From: Diplocarpon mali
Lineage: Eukaryota; Ascomycota; Leotiomycetes; Helotiales; Drepanopezizaceae
NCBI GenBank assembly: GCA_024741835.1
Contig: JAENRP010000073.1
Span: 58,759 to 122,758, forward strand
DNA: 64,000 nucleotides
Reading direction: 5' to 3'
Shown here piece after piece: positions 47,952 to 60,781 of the stretch. A program made the translations under genes and the position numbers. The first letter of the stretch is position 1. The number at the start of each line of letters is the position of its first letter. A model generated the notes under the pieces. That model was not told the DNA's origin and did no database searches. It saw only the letters and a program-made list of their open reading frames with translations.

Positions 47952-49432
47952 CTAGAAGCTCGTCAAAGAAGGCGCTACTGCTTAGCGATGTGTTTGCTCT
48001 GTTTGCGAGACCACGTGAGCTGGAGAGGCCGATGAAGACGTCTATAGAGGATCCGTGTTGTTGTTGGTGTTGTGACCAGCCTCGCTTTCAGCCTTGGAAT
48101 CTGGGGATGCAAGCAAACGGATCGCGTCGGTTCCCTGCATGACCTTTGATTCTGTAAACGACGCATTGAGGAATTGATGCTTGAGCCAAAAGCGTGATAG
48201 CAAGATAGCCCATTCCATACTAACAACGGCACCAGGGCTCAAAGTTGGGCATTCTCTCTCTCATCTGTGGAGTCTAAGGAGCTATGTGAGGACATTGAAA
48301 CAACTCAAAAGGGTTGAGAACAACAATATCTACAAAAGAAGTGGTATAATACTCAATTTCAGCTTTTCTTTGTAACAAAAGCCTTGAAATTGCTACATAG
48401 AAATATTGACTGTTTGCAACATTACAAATCTATGGTTTTAGCACATCACCTTGCGGACTCTTTGTTCCCTCAGGCTAATAGAACCAAGAAATCAGAGACA
48501 ATGATCCATAAAGATCTCACGTTCAAACGCAATCCCAAGACCACGGTGGATCTGAAAGTATTACAGACAATGGGACGCAGTAACCAAGAGAGCTCAGTCT
48601 TAGAAGAACTTCCACAGCTCCCCACTCTTCGAGCGCAAGAGACGTAAATCAAGCCCTCTTCCTCCGATGATGCTCAAAATGACCAGAACAGGGTATTATT
48701 ACAAGCCAAAAGATCTGGGACGTAACCTCTTCATTCTCTGGAACTTCTTGTAACATATTATATGAAAGCGCTGTAAAGAAACTTGAGATTTTACAAGTCA
48801 TTTAAAACTCGATCAACCACACTTGAACGTTCACACTTCTTCATAAGCCCAGTTTATCAAGTATCCAAGAGAAGAGAAGAGACTTGAGTTATGACAAGGC
48901 ATTCAGAGGCGCGCAGGAACATGAATCCACGGCTGTGTGAAATTCAGCCAGTACATATACGATGAATTCGGCAACGATGACCAAAAAAACACAGCGAAAT
49001 CAATATCAGCCAGCATCTCTTGAGAGTAACGTGGCGTTGAGTATGAGATAACCCTCGATCCTCAGTTTTGTGACGTTGCATACACTCCCGCAATCTCGGC
49101 GAAGGGGACTGAACGGGTATATTAGATATGATACCGGGCGCCAACTTCCTTTGTACCTAGCGAAATGGCAGATTCAAGTTAGCTACTAGGATCATAAGAA
49201 CGAAGAGAATGGCAGTAGTTGTACTGGTTATTGAAACAACTTCATGACTTTGAGTGACTAGATCGATCTGGCTTGTTGGTGTAGCAAAGTAGGGTACCGA
49301 GCAATAGCCCTCGCTACTGAAGATGAGTAGTTGGTAAAGTAGGATCTGTCCGGTCCGTGAGATATTCTATGAGCACGTTTTAATTCCTTGAGTTCTTGCA
49401 CGCATTCTATTTAACAAGCGAAAAGCAGCACG
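47952..49432. other. Possible 5' exons of the KH gene, then AT-rich sequence
   Basis: A minus-strand frame at 48,042-48,242 begins with plausible methionines and reads DAIRLLASPDSKAESEAG. Another frame at about 47,960-48,055 reads IGLSSSRGLANRANTSL and FFDELLAATR. Either could be 5' coding sequence of the KH gene, but the frames do not join simply. Past 48,250 the sequence is AT-rich; a plus frame at 48,384-48,647 has no motif. Confidence 0.35.
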
Positions 49433-49732
49433 ATGTCTACCCACTATACAGTGACCACCTCTAGCTACGACCACCCCGAAAAAGAAAAATTCTACAGGCC
49501 ACCAGTCACTCGAGAAAGAGTAGTCCTCAGAGAGCCTTTCTGCATCCATTTAGAGGAGCTATATTCTCGAATGCTTTACCATCCTCCGTATTGCCATTCG
49601 CAATTGTGCAATCCTCTTCGCAGTAAACCGCCAGATGCAGTATACCTCCGAGCATCTTTCATAGAAACCTCGAGATTTCGAATGATTTTATTTTTGGATC
49701 AATGCCAATCCTCCTTCAGAGCTGACCTCTAG
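49433..49732 (+). CDS. Possible small single-exon protein (99 aa)
   Basis: An uninterrupted frame starts MSTHYTVTTSSYDHPEKEKF in a good context (ACGATG) and reads as a charged soluble protein with two cysteine-containing loops (HPPYCHSQLCNPL). It is convergent with the 1182-aa gene, their ends about 165 bp apart. There is no family match and no intron, so it may be a chance frame; protein-like composition is the only support. Confidence 0.3.
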   Translation: MSTHYTVTTSSYDHPEKEKFYRPPVTRERVVLREPFCIHLEELYSRMLYHPPYCHSQLCNPLRSKPPDAVYLRASFIETSRFRMILFLDQCQSSFRADL

Positions 49733-49896
49733 GTTACCAGCTCCCTAGTTGAAGAAGTAGCTGCAGACCTAGCCACTTTACTGTTATCTTGCCAAAAGAG
49801 AAACAACAGATCGAACATGCAAGATTCCAGAAACTTGTATCCCGCGAAACACACAGATTAATAGGGAAGAGGAGAAGAGGTGAGGGGTGGTGAGGC

Positions 49897-52800
49897 CTAT
49901 CGGCGAGTGATATTTCGAACGTCACGGAGGAGAGTACCCCCGGTGACGACGAAGCGAACAACATTGAGCCCAATGAACGACCAGATCCCATTATTAATGA
50001 TGCGGGAGGAGTATTCGGCGCGACTCTCAGCTGGGCGAGTGTTTATTGCCGGCGAGACTTCTTCTTCAATGTATCTCAGCGATTTGTCTGTAGGCAGGGC
50101 GGGCGATGACGGCGGGTCGCATTTGTCGAAGTCGGAGTTGATAGAGAGCGAGGACCAGCTGCTGATATGGCTGGCCGTGTCTTGGGGTGGCAGATTTGAG
50201 AGTGGCGAAGGATGGCTGTGGTAGGGTTTGAGGATGGTGGCTGGGCAGGTCGCGGATGGAGTGCTTGGTGCAGGGCTATCTACTTCCGGGCACCAAGCCA
50301 GGAGGGTATTGAGAGTCGTCCATTCTGTTGAAATTTCGAGAAGAGGAGTATTGGGGTGGTTTGAGCTCCATGGCATTGGGAGAGAAGTGAGAGAGGAGGT
50401 GGCCAATTCGACCAGCACGTCGATCGCAGGATCTGGGATATAAGTTGTCCAGGTCGAAAACCAACATTCCATCCACAAAAGTGTGCTCACAAGCTTGATC
50501 AGCCAAGCTTTCCATCGACCGACTCCTCGAGGAGCCTTGGAGGTACGGATCTTTGTCGACATTTGGCTTTCGACTAGAGCTGTGTCGGGGCCAAGAACTG
50601 TTTCGCTCTGGAGTGGCTCGACTGCATTGTTCTCAGACTTCAAGCTGATAGTGCCTGTATCTGGCAAATCTTGTGCCTCCATCTCAGCATATTGACTATC
50701 GCGATTCTGAGGCTTAGGCTCGCAGTTTTCAGAATTATTATCGAGCTTGACTGGCTTGTTTACATGGAGATTGCGGCTAGGCTCTCGGCTGGTAGCATGG
50801 CCTCTGGGCATTCTAGGCGGCGATGCATTGTAAATACCGAATGGATCGTCCAGCTGTGACTCGGAATCGCATGGCAAGGTACCGGCACCTTGATCAGTTA
50901 TTCTCGGCGTCTTGGGAGCTTCGATGGTGTTTTTCTCTAGCTCTGACTGTGACTCGTGGCTTTCTACCATTGAGAGCATTTTTGGCTGCCCCGAGTGGCT
51001 TTCCGAGCCAGCATCAGATCTTAGACCGTCGGTCCTCTCGGCGGCCAAGATTTTATGCATGATAACTGGCTTCGATTCATGCTCGAAAAGCTTGCCAACA
51101 ACAACAGGAGCCCCATAAGCACCGTCACTGTTTGAGACTTGTGTCTCCCCTGCTGCACGCTGATTCGGACGTCCTGGCTTTTTAGTGAAAGACTTGGGGC
51201 TCATGTACTCTTTGAAAGTCCGTTGAGGCTCAACACCATTATCGATGCTAGAGCCCAGACTCGTGCTACCAGAAATTTCTAAGTATCTGGGGGGATGACC
51301 AGTCTTTGCCAGTTCATCCTCCCATAGTTTTTGCATCTGCTGCAGATGCTTTTCTGTGATATCCTTATTCACTTGCTCTTCTACTGCCGTAATGAAATTA
51401 GCATTCCACTCGGCAGTCTTCCTCACGATCTCTGCTCGCAATCCATCGATAGTAGCTTCCTGAGACGAGATACTATGTCTTTGCTCAATCTCTGCGATTC
51501 TCTCCTCCACATCTGCTTCGACTGTTACCATGACAGCAGCTTCGAATAGGAGATTCGCGGGTCCGTTTTCGGTCAGCTCTTCAACCACCCGTTTGGCGAT
51601 ATTCTTTAGTATCGCGCTTTCTGCAACCTCGGCCATCCTATTCAGCTCTGGGTAAGCATCGTTGCCTCGGAGAGCCATTGTTGCTGCAAGGGCGAGGTCA
51701 TAATTTGCGCTTCCTAGCCTTTTCTCTCTTTTGAGAGACTCTGCAAGCTTTGAAGTCTTCGTAGCCAACTCTCTTTCCGCGTCAGCAAGGTTATAACCAT
51801 ACTGGCTCGTTGTCCTTGAATTTGACGCTTTTTCCTCCTTCAAACGTTCCGCGACGCGTTGCTGAACACACTTCTCGAAGTCTTTTTCGATTTGGTTCAA
51901 CTTGATCTTTGATAGATGTGCTTCATTTCGCAAAGGCGTCATTGCTGATTCGGCGGCAAATTTCTCCTCCCGATACTTCGCCAACTGCTGCTTATTACAC
52001 TCCTCGAGCTCAGCGAGTTTTCGACTGTAGTCCATGCAGGCAGCACTGGACTCTCCCTTCTCGGCTTCCAGACTCTTCTCAAGACTAGAAACCTGCTGCT
52101 TTAAAGCTTCTATGGTAGAGTCGGAACGTTCCTTTTCAGCCTTAAGACTCTTCTCAAGCATAGAAACCTGCTGTTTCAGAGCGTCGATTGCGAGCGAGTG
52201 CTCTGTTAGGGGCAGGGTATTTCCGGCGCCAAGCGGAGAGGTAGTTTGCACAGATCTTTCCTCTTCAATCTTCGAGCTTGCCGATGTTGATGTTGTGAGG
52301 TCACTAGCCGAGGTATGATTACCCGCTGGTTTACTGCTATCCTGAACAGATGTGACGTCTTTAACCCTCGAAGATACTGCGATATTTGGCGTTGATCGGC
52401 CATTATTTATGGCTTGATGCGCCGGGGATACTTGGGAATAGTTAGTAGATGATATGATATGTAAGAAGATAGATGAGTCAAACCTGCTGACACAGCGCTC
52501 TCCTCTCCAGGTCTAGCACTACTATTAGTACTGGACACAACTCTCTCCGCCTGCTTGGAAGGAATGCCAGCCGACATAGCAGGAGGTTTGCCTGTCGGAG
52601 GAGCGTCAGGCTTAGTGCCGTCGTTCAAGAAGATCGAATCCGCCCCAAAGGAAAATATTGGAGCATAGTTTGGAGGAGCTGGATTTGCTTTGACTTCCTG
52701 TTTGGAGAAGCTGAATGCATCGCTATCGAACTTGAAGCCCGAGAAGATATTCTGGGGGGTCTTGCTGACTTCCGTGGTCACTTCGGGGGCCATGATCGCT

Positions 52801-53621
52801 GACATCAAATCTTTCGGAAAGATAAACGCAGGAGCAACGGAAGATTGTTGGAACGCCATCGAATTATATATGCCATGGGGTTTAGTCGAGATTTCAGCAG
52901 CCGCTGAAGTTGACACTGGCGCGACGCCGATTTCCACATCTTCTCTTGGGTTGAGCTCGCGAAATTGGAGATCGGCTGACCAATCCGTTGGGGGAAATGA
53001 AAAAGCACCCGAAGCTGAGTTGGTCGTATTCAAGTGAAATATGTTGGCGTCTTCATTCAAGATACCTGCAGCCCCCGGACGTGTCAGCGTTGGATAGGCT
53101 TGCATGTCAGGTTCTTCTTCATCATCTTCCATCTCAGTATCGTCGGTCGCAGCTATACTATCTACAGCTCTTGTCTCGCTGTGCGTGGTATCAGGGGCTC
53201 TATTCTCCTCGAGTGATTGATCAGACTCAAGAGCATCACCACTTTCCGAATTGTTCGAGCTGTTCATAAAGTCTTCAAAGTTGAAAGGTGTAACTGCTTG
53301 GCCCAAGTGAAAGTTTTGTTGGTAGGGGATATGGTCGGAAGAGTAAGCTTCTTCCGGCGAATATTCCCAAAGACTCCTAACTGCATAATTCTCAGTATGT
53401 CGTCAAATTGCTCCTAGATGGGAGTACTCACTTTCTTCATCAGTAAGAGGAACAAATTCCGATTCCGTGTCAGGCTCGTTCAAATCTAGATTGGTTTGGT
53501 TACAATTGCATAGCTACAAGATATATGCCATCGGCTTACCGGTCTCGGGTTCCATGCTTAAGGAGTATCCATTCGCCTGGTTATACTCCTCCCACTGCTC
53601 TGGCGTCCATTCAACATTCAT
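49897..53621 (-). CDS. 1182-aa coiled-coil protein with hydrophobic C-terminal tail
   Basis: No family recognised. Exons, in transcription order, are 53621-53540, 53485-53432, 53380-52484 and 52412-49897 (3549 nt), with all junctions in phase 1. The N-terminal 345 residues are acidic and low-complexity, with scattered phenylalanine motifs (IFSGFKFDSDAFSF, PIFSFGADSIF) loosely like nucleoporin FG segments. A long heptad-rich coiled coil runs from about 415 to 720, beginning with a 25-residue unit duplicated in tandem (IDALKQQVSMLEKSLKAEK, then IEALKQQVSSLEKSLEAEK) from about residue 420. A serine/proline-rich linker follows. An amphipathic hydrophobic patch (WKAWLIKLVSTLLWMECWF) precedes a last hydrophobic segment (GIWSFIGLNVVRFVVTGG) close to the C-terminus, resembling a tail anchor. 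The plan matches the 33,225-35,568 protein although I see no clear sequence identity. A structural or tethering role is inference. Confidence 0.78.
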
Positions 53622-56600
53622 TTTGGCGATTAACGAGCGCGAGAGTTGAGAGAAAATCGATCTGCTAAGAAACAGCTGGTTGAAGAATCCGATTACCTGT
53701 TCTCCTTCTGCAGGGTCGCGTACGTTTGGAGAAGCAATAAACTTGCTGTATGATGATTTTAAAGGGATTCTCTGGTATGGCGTTGTGGAAGCTTGCAAAG
53801 GGGAGTGGGAAAGATTTAGATCGGAGCCATGAGGCTGTAGAAGTGATGGCCTCGCTTAGCAAAACGGCGCTAAGCTTCACCGTCTGCAAAATTTTGTAAA
53901 GTAATCCGTGAACAGCAACATTTATACTAGGCAATTATTGGGCCAAAAAGTAGATCTCATTTCTCTAGGTATTGCAGATGGTATTGATGCAATTTATCGC
54001 GGTTATCAAAGCGTATACTGTAGCTAGTTTCGCGATGCAGCTTTTGTTTACTTTTAAAGATCGGCGTTACAAAAGTGAATCACACATTTTCGTAGCCAAT
54101 AAACAGCGACACTAAGCATTTAAGTACTGAGATAATTAAGATATGCATAGAATATACGTTAAATCTTCTCGGGCAATAACTGGGATTTATTATAAATATA
54201 TATTCAATCTAGAACTAAGGCATTCAGAACATTTTCCATCCGTTCTTAATAGATGTTGTGACTTAATTGATTTTAAAATTATATTAAACTTCGCCATATT
54301 ACTCTACTGTTCAATTCAGATTTTCACTTTTCGACAGTGTACTCTATTCTATTACAAATACAAGTTTAACCCTATCGTTTAGGCCTTAAAGGAATCAAGT
54401 ACAGTACAAAGATTTAAGATTATGTCTTTTGAGTTAAGAGATTAGATTCTCCTTGATAAAGAGAGATATGAAATGCTAGTCTCAAGTTTATTAATCCGTA
54501 CTTTAAGATAACGCTGTGTCATTTATCAAGATTCAGTCATTGATCTAACTCGAAAAACATCTGAAACTTTTTATCAAAAGATGCTAAAGTTTCTCTAATT
54601 GCTCTTAATTATTGCTTTAAGAGAATATTCTTAATATTATCCTCCTATGAAGTCTATTCTCAAAAAGATTATTATCAATCAGCTTAATTCACCTTGACTT
54701 TAAAATTCTCTTCTCTCTTTTTCGACGATTAGCGAATAACATCTTATAATATCGCACCAATATGAAGATCCTGACCTCTCCGCTGCTTTATTAGTATCTA
54801 GAAAGTACAAGAATATTTATCTCAAGGAAATCACTGGCCTTGCTTCTACTCTGTGCGGTTCTCTTGCCTGCCTTTGATTCATTGTATAAGCAAGGAGAGT
54901 TGTATGACAAAGTGGCTTCTGGAATTGCAGATCAAATATATATAAGACAGCTGACCCTATATCAAACCGAGAGAACAGGGGGTTAAACTATCGTCTAATT
55001 TGTTCGTCTTAGGATGGACATCAGAATCAGTAAATGATTTACAAATATATATTATAACAAGATACCTGGGACAAGACATTTAAGATGAGTCTTATTTCCT
55101 TTGTGAATTTTAAGAATTAGAAAATAGTTGAGAGCTTCAATCGATAATTAGCGAAGAGAGAGTACGCTAGAAAGTCTCTATTATATAGCTTCTCTACGGC
55201 CTTTCCGCCCTAGAAAGCATCTGAGCTCTACCCGTAGAGTCCCTCTGCTCCGCCTATCATCGAGAGAAAATATCAGTACTGGAGCTACGGTATAAAATGA
55301 TGAGAAGCTTCATCAGGTTGTACTATATATCGTGCTATATTAGGCCACGAGTGATGTATCCCCGCTTTTTTGCCCGTCTGGCTAATTAGTTACCAAGGTG
55401 GCCGCAGCTTTTAAAGATTGATTTCCAAAGATTATGATGTCTTAAAAAAGTTCAAAGCTTTTCATAAATTATAAAAGTTTCTGCTTTATTATTTATTAGC
55501 CTAAAGATTAAGAGTATTATTAGCAGGTATATTATACTCATTTCTTGCAGAACAATTTTGCAAAATTCGAAAAAGAGAAAAATCTACAAGTGATAAATAA
55601 AGCTAAACAGATTCCACCTGTAGATGATTCCATTGTCAGTGGTTAGTTTCACTCTTGTTTTAAAATCTTGCCACGCGCTCATTTTCGACACGAGTACCTT
55701 CAGCTAATGTCCAATTCATTACTACTCGTTTCCTTGAACCTTTCTGCATCTATTAGGGGTTCTCTATCTTCTCTCCATATAGCTTCCGTGGGCCTGTTAC
55801 TCCAACACTTTGAGCGTGATTTATGCCGGAAACCTTCTGCTTTAGAGAGTCTCTATTTCTCAGAAGGCTCTTCGAGAGTCCTACGTCCGGCTTCACTGGA
55901 GCCGCTATTGTTCTGCAAGGTTCCTATTGAACTCAAGTTCTTATATTCGTCATGTTTTAATCGTCATCTCTTCTTCGAATTCGTTCTAGGGGCCTGTTTG
56001 ATCTCCGCGCTATTTGCATTGACAATGGCCTCCTTGGAAGTGAGGCATTTGTCCTTAGTTTAAGCTGTAAGAGCTTGTTATTTGTTGAATGGTAGTGTCA
56101 AGGGAGTTACGGCACAAAAGCCTTTGCTTGGAGTCGAAGGCACGTTCAAAGGATTAGTCTTTGGGTGAGCTAGACAAGCACTTATTCTCCACGCTAAACT
56201 AATGAGAAGCGTAAGAAGTTTTCTGATAGTTTCGGCGGCTTATACTTATCTTGAAAGATCTGCGCTAGCAATGTCAATTTTAATAAACGGGATCTCTTGT
56301 TTGAAAACGGGAAAATCGTCTACGATAGCCGACGAGGTTAGGGTTGACTTACAAGCAGGCTGAGAGGAGACCAGAGTCGATGCTTTTCCATGTATTTCTT
56401 TCTAGTAAGAACTCCGTATACCAGTAGATCCAAGCAGTCCCAAGGTCTTCTTATGGGTCTAGCTTTTGGATAAGAGTTATAGTCGCATTATCAAAATCTG
56501 CAAAGCGATTCTAACAGGAGATGCACCCTCGTCCGGCTACGTTGGCGGATTTAAAGCACTGAGATCATCAACGTTGGATCTGGTAAGAATTTTATCTGAG

Positions 56601-58999
56601 CATCCGAAGCAAAACTAGACGGATAGAGTGCCGAAAGAGTTTCTTAGGTTCATTAGCTTAGTAGTCATCATATTCATTTCAAAATGGATATAGTGTGTCT
56701 TAGATGGATTTTGATGCCTGCGATGTGCTGCTATCCGTGCGGAGAAGGCGAGGTGCTTGTGATTAGGCGCTCTTCGTAGAATCTAGATCATTGATTTTGA
56801 TATCTATATAAAAGAGACTAGTGCTCAAGTCGTGAGGTCGAACATAAGGAGACTAAGCCACCATTACCGTCCTCAAGATAATAGCAACCGAATCGACCTG
56901 GAGCGACAGAAAAGGTCCTCGCCGTAAGTGAGAGGGCACCGCATTATATGACTTCGAAGTCTAATTTGAGCAGATTTTGAGCGACCGCATCAATATTTAA
57001 CATTATTTCCACAACTGTTAATTAGAACAAAGATGAGGAGAAGGAGCTTGTCTAGTGAATACCAAGGTAGCTGCTCAAAACTAGAACATAGAAATAGTAC
57101 TAGCTGGGGTACTCAAGATATCTGTAAATGATTAAGGGATCATCCTACAATCTATATTGCACATCTTCTAAACTTTGAAAATTTACTAGTCTAGAGAAAG
57201 CAAAGACCTCCAGATCCATACTCAGGACGACGAAAATTGATATTAAATGTAGTACATATAGCAAGAAATAGCACAGCACGCGCATAAAATTACCCCTCTG
57301 TTAATCTTCCGCACCAAACAGTTTGTGATTCTGATTGCTAATCCTGCAGAGTGTCACTTCTCCTTTCGCAATCTTTAACGTCTCGTCAGCTTAGCTTGTA
57401 TAACTTCAACTAAGATACGATAGATTTAGCTGAGAGTCTTTGTGCACTAGAAGATGAAAAATGTTTTCTTTGTTGTTCTTGATATTCTATATCAGGCCTG
57501 GAGATGTGTGCCTCTAATCAGTTTTCACAATAGTCATTTGACTTTCATGTATGAAAACTAGAAATCAGGAGACAAACGAAGCAATAACCCACTAAATCTT
57601 ATCAATCCATCTCAGATATCAAGGCTGCTCATTTGGGTTCTCTTTACGACAGTGGAATTTTTATCCATCCTATTGAAGTTCAACTTCTGTCTATGAGACC
57701 TCTCTTTACTTTGTGAGAATACCTCATTGCTACAGACATTGCAGCAGTTATATGAGGGATCTCAAGGACGGCAGGGGACTCTATTATATCGCGCATCATC
57801 GCGTCCCAATATGTGTCCCTTTCCTCGGTTTAGTGTCCCAGAATCCAACAGTTAGCATCGTAAAGGAGAATTTAGATCCAATGATATTAAATTGTCCAGG
57901 CTAAGTTTTTTCTCGACCTAAATAGGTGACGGAGCTTTGCTGTACAGCGCCAGTCGCCCGGATCCTTCAGCGTAGATGATACACGACTGTAAACTTAAGT
58001 GAGTCGAAGTCGCGTTTTTCAGGTGGTGTTGATGCTTCTCCTTTTTAAGCGAGTATGCTAGGTACACATGCAGTACCGCAGGGCTAGTTTTAGTCACTAA
58101 AATTAGCGTTGTTCTACAAGTATACTCCGGATTCTTGTAACCTTTGCTGCTAGGAGGAAATCAAGCTTCTTTGCCCCTCTTTAGTTTGCTATCTTCAGTT
58201 GCCTATAAGCTCAGCCTCTCGACGATTGCTTACTACAGAGCAAGAATTGTGTATAACATAAATAAAAAATCTTACATTCAAGGTGTCGATTTTGACGAAA
58301 GTCTTGCTTGCCATTGAAGCAATCGGATCGATTGGGGATGTACAATCAAACTGCAATACACAGCAAGTTGGCAATGCCACAGTACGGAAGTGCCGGCGCA
58401 GCAGGAAGTTACTCGCAGGAAATGCAGCACGCCGTATAATTCTTTCAAGAGATTAGCACGGCCAGGAAACAAATTTTAAGGCTCCTTAGGTATATGCTTT
58501 ACTTCCACTCACGAGAGCTTTTCAGAAGAATGATCACGTGATTAGTAAATAACCTGTGTATAGAGACGCCACATTATTGGAATGGCTTCATTCTTGAAAT
58601 AACATCTTGAAATAACATCATGCGAAGAAAGGTTCTTCGTCATATGCTATCCTCATACAATCAATACACAAATACTATAATGCGGCAGCCAAAACTCCAC
58701 TCTATATAGAAACTGTACAGTCAGCAAGGACTTGCAGCGCCTATGACGTAGGCAGGAGCTACCCTGCACCCCGGAGAGGCGCCGGGCTGCTCTCCTATCA
58801 AGGAAAGGCGGAATGATCAGCAATTAAATAAAACCTCAATTTCCATCTGCTTTTCCGCTCTAATTTCTGGAATCGAATTGACATCACAGATTTGTTGCTG
58901 AGCATCAATCATTTGAGTTCTCGGGTAGGACTTGCCAAGCGCCGATAAATCAACAACACCAATAGCCAGAAGCACGCGAGGGAATTGAGAGCGATCAAA
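53622..58999. other. 5.4-kb AT-rich stretch, possible retroelement debris, no gene supported
   Basis: Stop codons are dense in all frames. Around 54,440-54,840 a plus-strand patch reads gag-like residues between stops (YEMLVSSLLIRTL, DSVIDLTRKTSETFYQKMLKF), so it may be a second retroelement relic, but the evidence is thin. The 131-codon frame at 55,668-56,063 is leucine/serine-rich without motifs. AT content drops again from about 58.7 kb. Confidence 0.45.
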
Positions 59000-60094
59000 A
59001 TGTCCAAGGCTCAGGAAACGCTGCCCAGGCCGAGCATCGAGTTGTATAGCGGGAAATACTTTGGCGCGTGCGGATTAGGTGGAATCATAGGTACGCCCTT
59101 GCAATATGGGAATGCCCTCAGCCCTCCATCTCTTCACAACTTAATCCAGTATCCGACTAAAACGAAACAGCCTGCGGTCCGACACACACAGCCGTCACGC
59201 CCCTCGACCTCGTCAAATGCCGACGGCAGGTCGACTCCAAACTCTACTCTTCGAACCTCCAGGCCTGGAGTAAGATCTACAAGGGCGAAGGGCTGCGCGG
59301 CGTCTTCTTCGGATGGTCGCCGACCTTCGTGGGATACTGTCTGCAGGGCGGTGGGAAGTACGGCTTCTACGAGGTGTTCAAGTATACGTACGGGGAAAAG
59401 CTGTTCCCAAATATGAACCAGACGGCGGTGTTCCTGGCGGCCAGTGCGAGCGCCGAGTTCATTGCGGATCTGGCGCTGTGCCCATTTGAGGCGATCAAGG
59501 TCAGAATGCAGACCACGATGCCGCCGTTTGCGCATAGTCTTAGAGAGGGTCTGGGGAGGGTTGTGAAGGAGGAGGGTTATGCTGGGTTTGTTTCTCTTTT
59601 CTTGCCTGCATTTCATATGCGTCATGGCTCTTGTCACCCATGAAAGTCGAGAAGATCACTGACGCGGAACTCCCAGCCTCTACAAAGGTCTCTATCCCCT
59701 GTGGGGCCGTCAAATCCCCTACACGATGGTAAAGTTTGCAACCTTCGAAACCACCGTGAACGCCATTTACTCGTACCTCGGGAAGCCCAAGTCCTCATAC
59801 AACGGGCTTCAACAAACCGGCGTCTCCTTTCTAGGAGGCTACATTGCCGGTATCGGATGTGCGGTGATCTCGCACCCAGCCGACGTTATGGTATCGAAAC
59901 TGAACTCGGATCGAAAGCCTGGGGAGGGAGCGGGCAAAGCAATGTCACGCATCTATGGAAATATTGGGTTTAAGGGCTTATGGAATGGACTGCCGGTTAG
60001 GATTTTGATGATTGGCACCCTTACCGCGTTCCAGTGGTTGATTTATGATAGCTTTAAGGTTGGGCTGGGACTGCCCACGACTGGCGGGCATTAA
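59000..60094 (+). CDS. Mitochondrial phosphate carrier (Mir1/SLC25A3-type)
   Basis: An inner-membrane carrier of the SLC25 family that imports inorganic phosphate into the matrix for ATP synthesis. Exons are 59,000-59,090, 59,171-59,585 and 59,677-60,094 (924 nt, 307 aa), the normal length. The start at 59,000 is preferred over the in-frame codon at 58,985 because it begins the conserved N-terminus. The three carrier repeats each show the P-x-[DE] signature: [22 protein letters not shown] and [39 protein letters not shown] and [17 protein letters not shown] identify the phosphate-carrier branch. Both introns (80 and 91 nt) restore family sequence at their junctions. It marks the return to normal gene-bearing DNA at the right of the AT-rich block. 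Some fungi carry two paralogues; which one this is cannot be told. Confidence 0.95.
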
Positions 60095-60617
60095 GTATAC
60101 CAGGTACTGCGCGGGTTGCAGAAGCGATCAGGATAGGAGATGGGACGCTGAAGGGGAAAGGGGGGTTGAAATGGTCAGTAATGGCGAAGAAGAGATGTTA
60201 CCGCGAATAGAGTTCATCCACAATGACCCTGCATCATTTCCAGGCTTTCGTGAGCTGGTGGTAGCGCGGGTCATGGCTTGCGGGAAGTAGTTGGTCCTCC
60301 TCTCTGATCATGATGACTCCAGTTCCCGAGCGAGGCAGGTTACCTTCGATAGTCCTCTCGTCGTTTGGGTTTCTAACAGAAGGGGCTGGAGAACAAGTCC
60401 TGACTCCCTGCTACGTAGCTCCACTCGCTCCGTACTGCTCTTATGTCTGCATCGTGGTGAGATCTCGAGCTGTGGAGTTAGATTGCAGCGACTCACTTCT
60501 TCAAGCGTGGCCAGCTCGAGTGTCCTCTGCGATGGACGTGGGTAGGTTTTACATCTAGTGTATCTATCAACACCGACAAACGCGGACAGAATCTCAGACA
60601 AGAGCCCGTCTGGCTTC
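60095..60617. other. Downstream region of the phosphate carrier, no gene seen
   Basis: Probable 3' untranslated and spacer sequence. Overlapping short frames on both strands have no support. Confidence 0.5.
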
Positions 60618-60781
60618 TGTTGCGCAGCGAGGAGCCAGAGGCTCTTGGGACCTGCTTATGTAACCAGCCCCTGAAGTGGCCATGGAGGAACCCCATTTAG
60701 CGAGCTCAGATATACATTGAGGTTCGAATTTCCGAGCTTCTGCTCACCACTTGGAGAACGCCCTAGTGTCACCGCTCGACA
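60618..60781. mobile_element. Solo LTR (copy B), same family as 3490-3653
   Basis: A 164-bp unit starts TGTTGCGCAG and ends CTCGACA, the same length as copy A and similar along most of its length (CGAGGAGCC, CTTATGTAA, CCCCTGAAGTGGCC, GAGCTCAGATATA). The flanking pentamers are GCTTC (60,613-60,617) and GCTGC (60,782-60,786), a target duplication with one change, so this insertion may be older than copy A. No internal element sequence is attached. Confidence 0.8.

Noticed and set aside
48384..48647. 87-codon charged plus-strand frame
   Set aside because: Protein-like composition but no splice partner, motif or conserved context; left uncalled.
54420..54840. Second retroelement (gag-like) relic
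   Set aside because: A few helical patches between stops suggest it, but no diagnostic motif remains, so it was not called as a mobile element.
55668..56063. 131-codon leucine/serine-rich frame in AT-rich DNA
   Set aside because: No motif, no intron and no upstream promoter-like feature; it could be chance.
60721..60740. GGTTCGAATT resembling a tRNA B box
   Set aside because: It lies inside the solo LTR and no A box or cloverleaf arms could be drawn around it.
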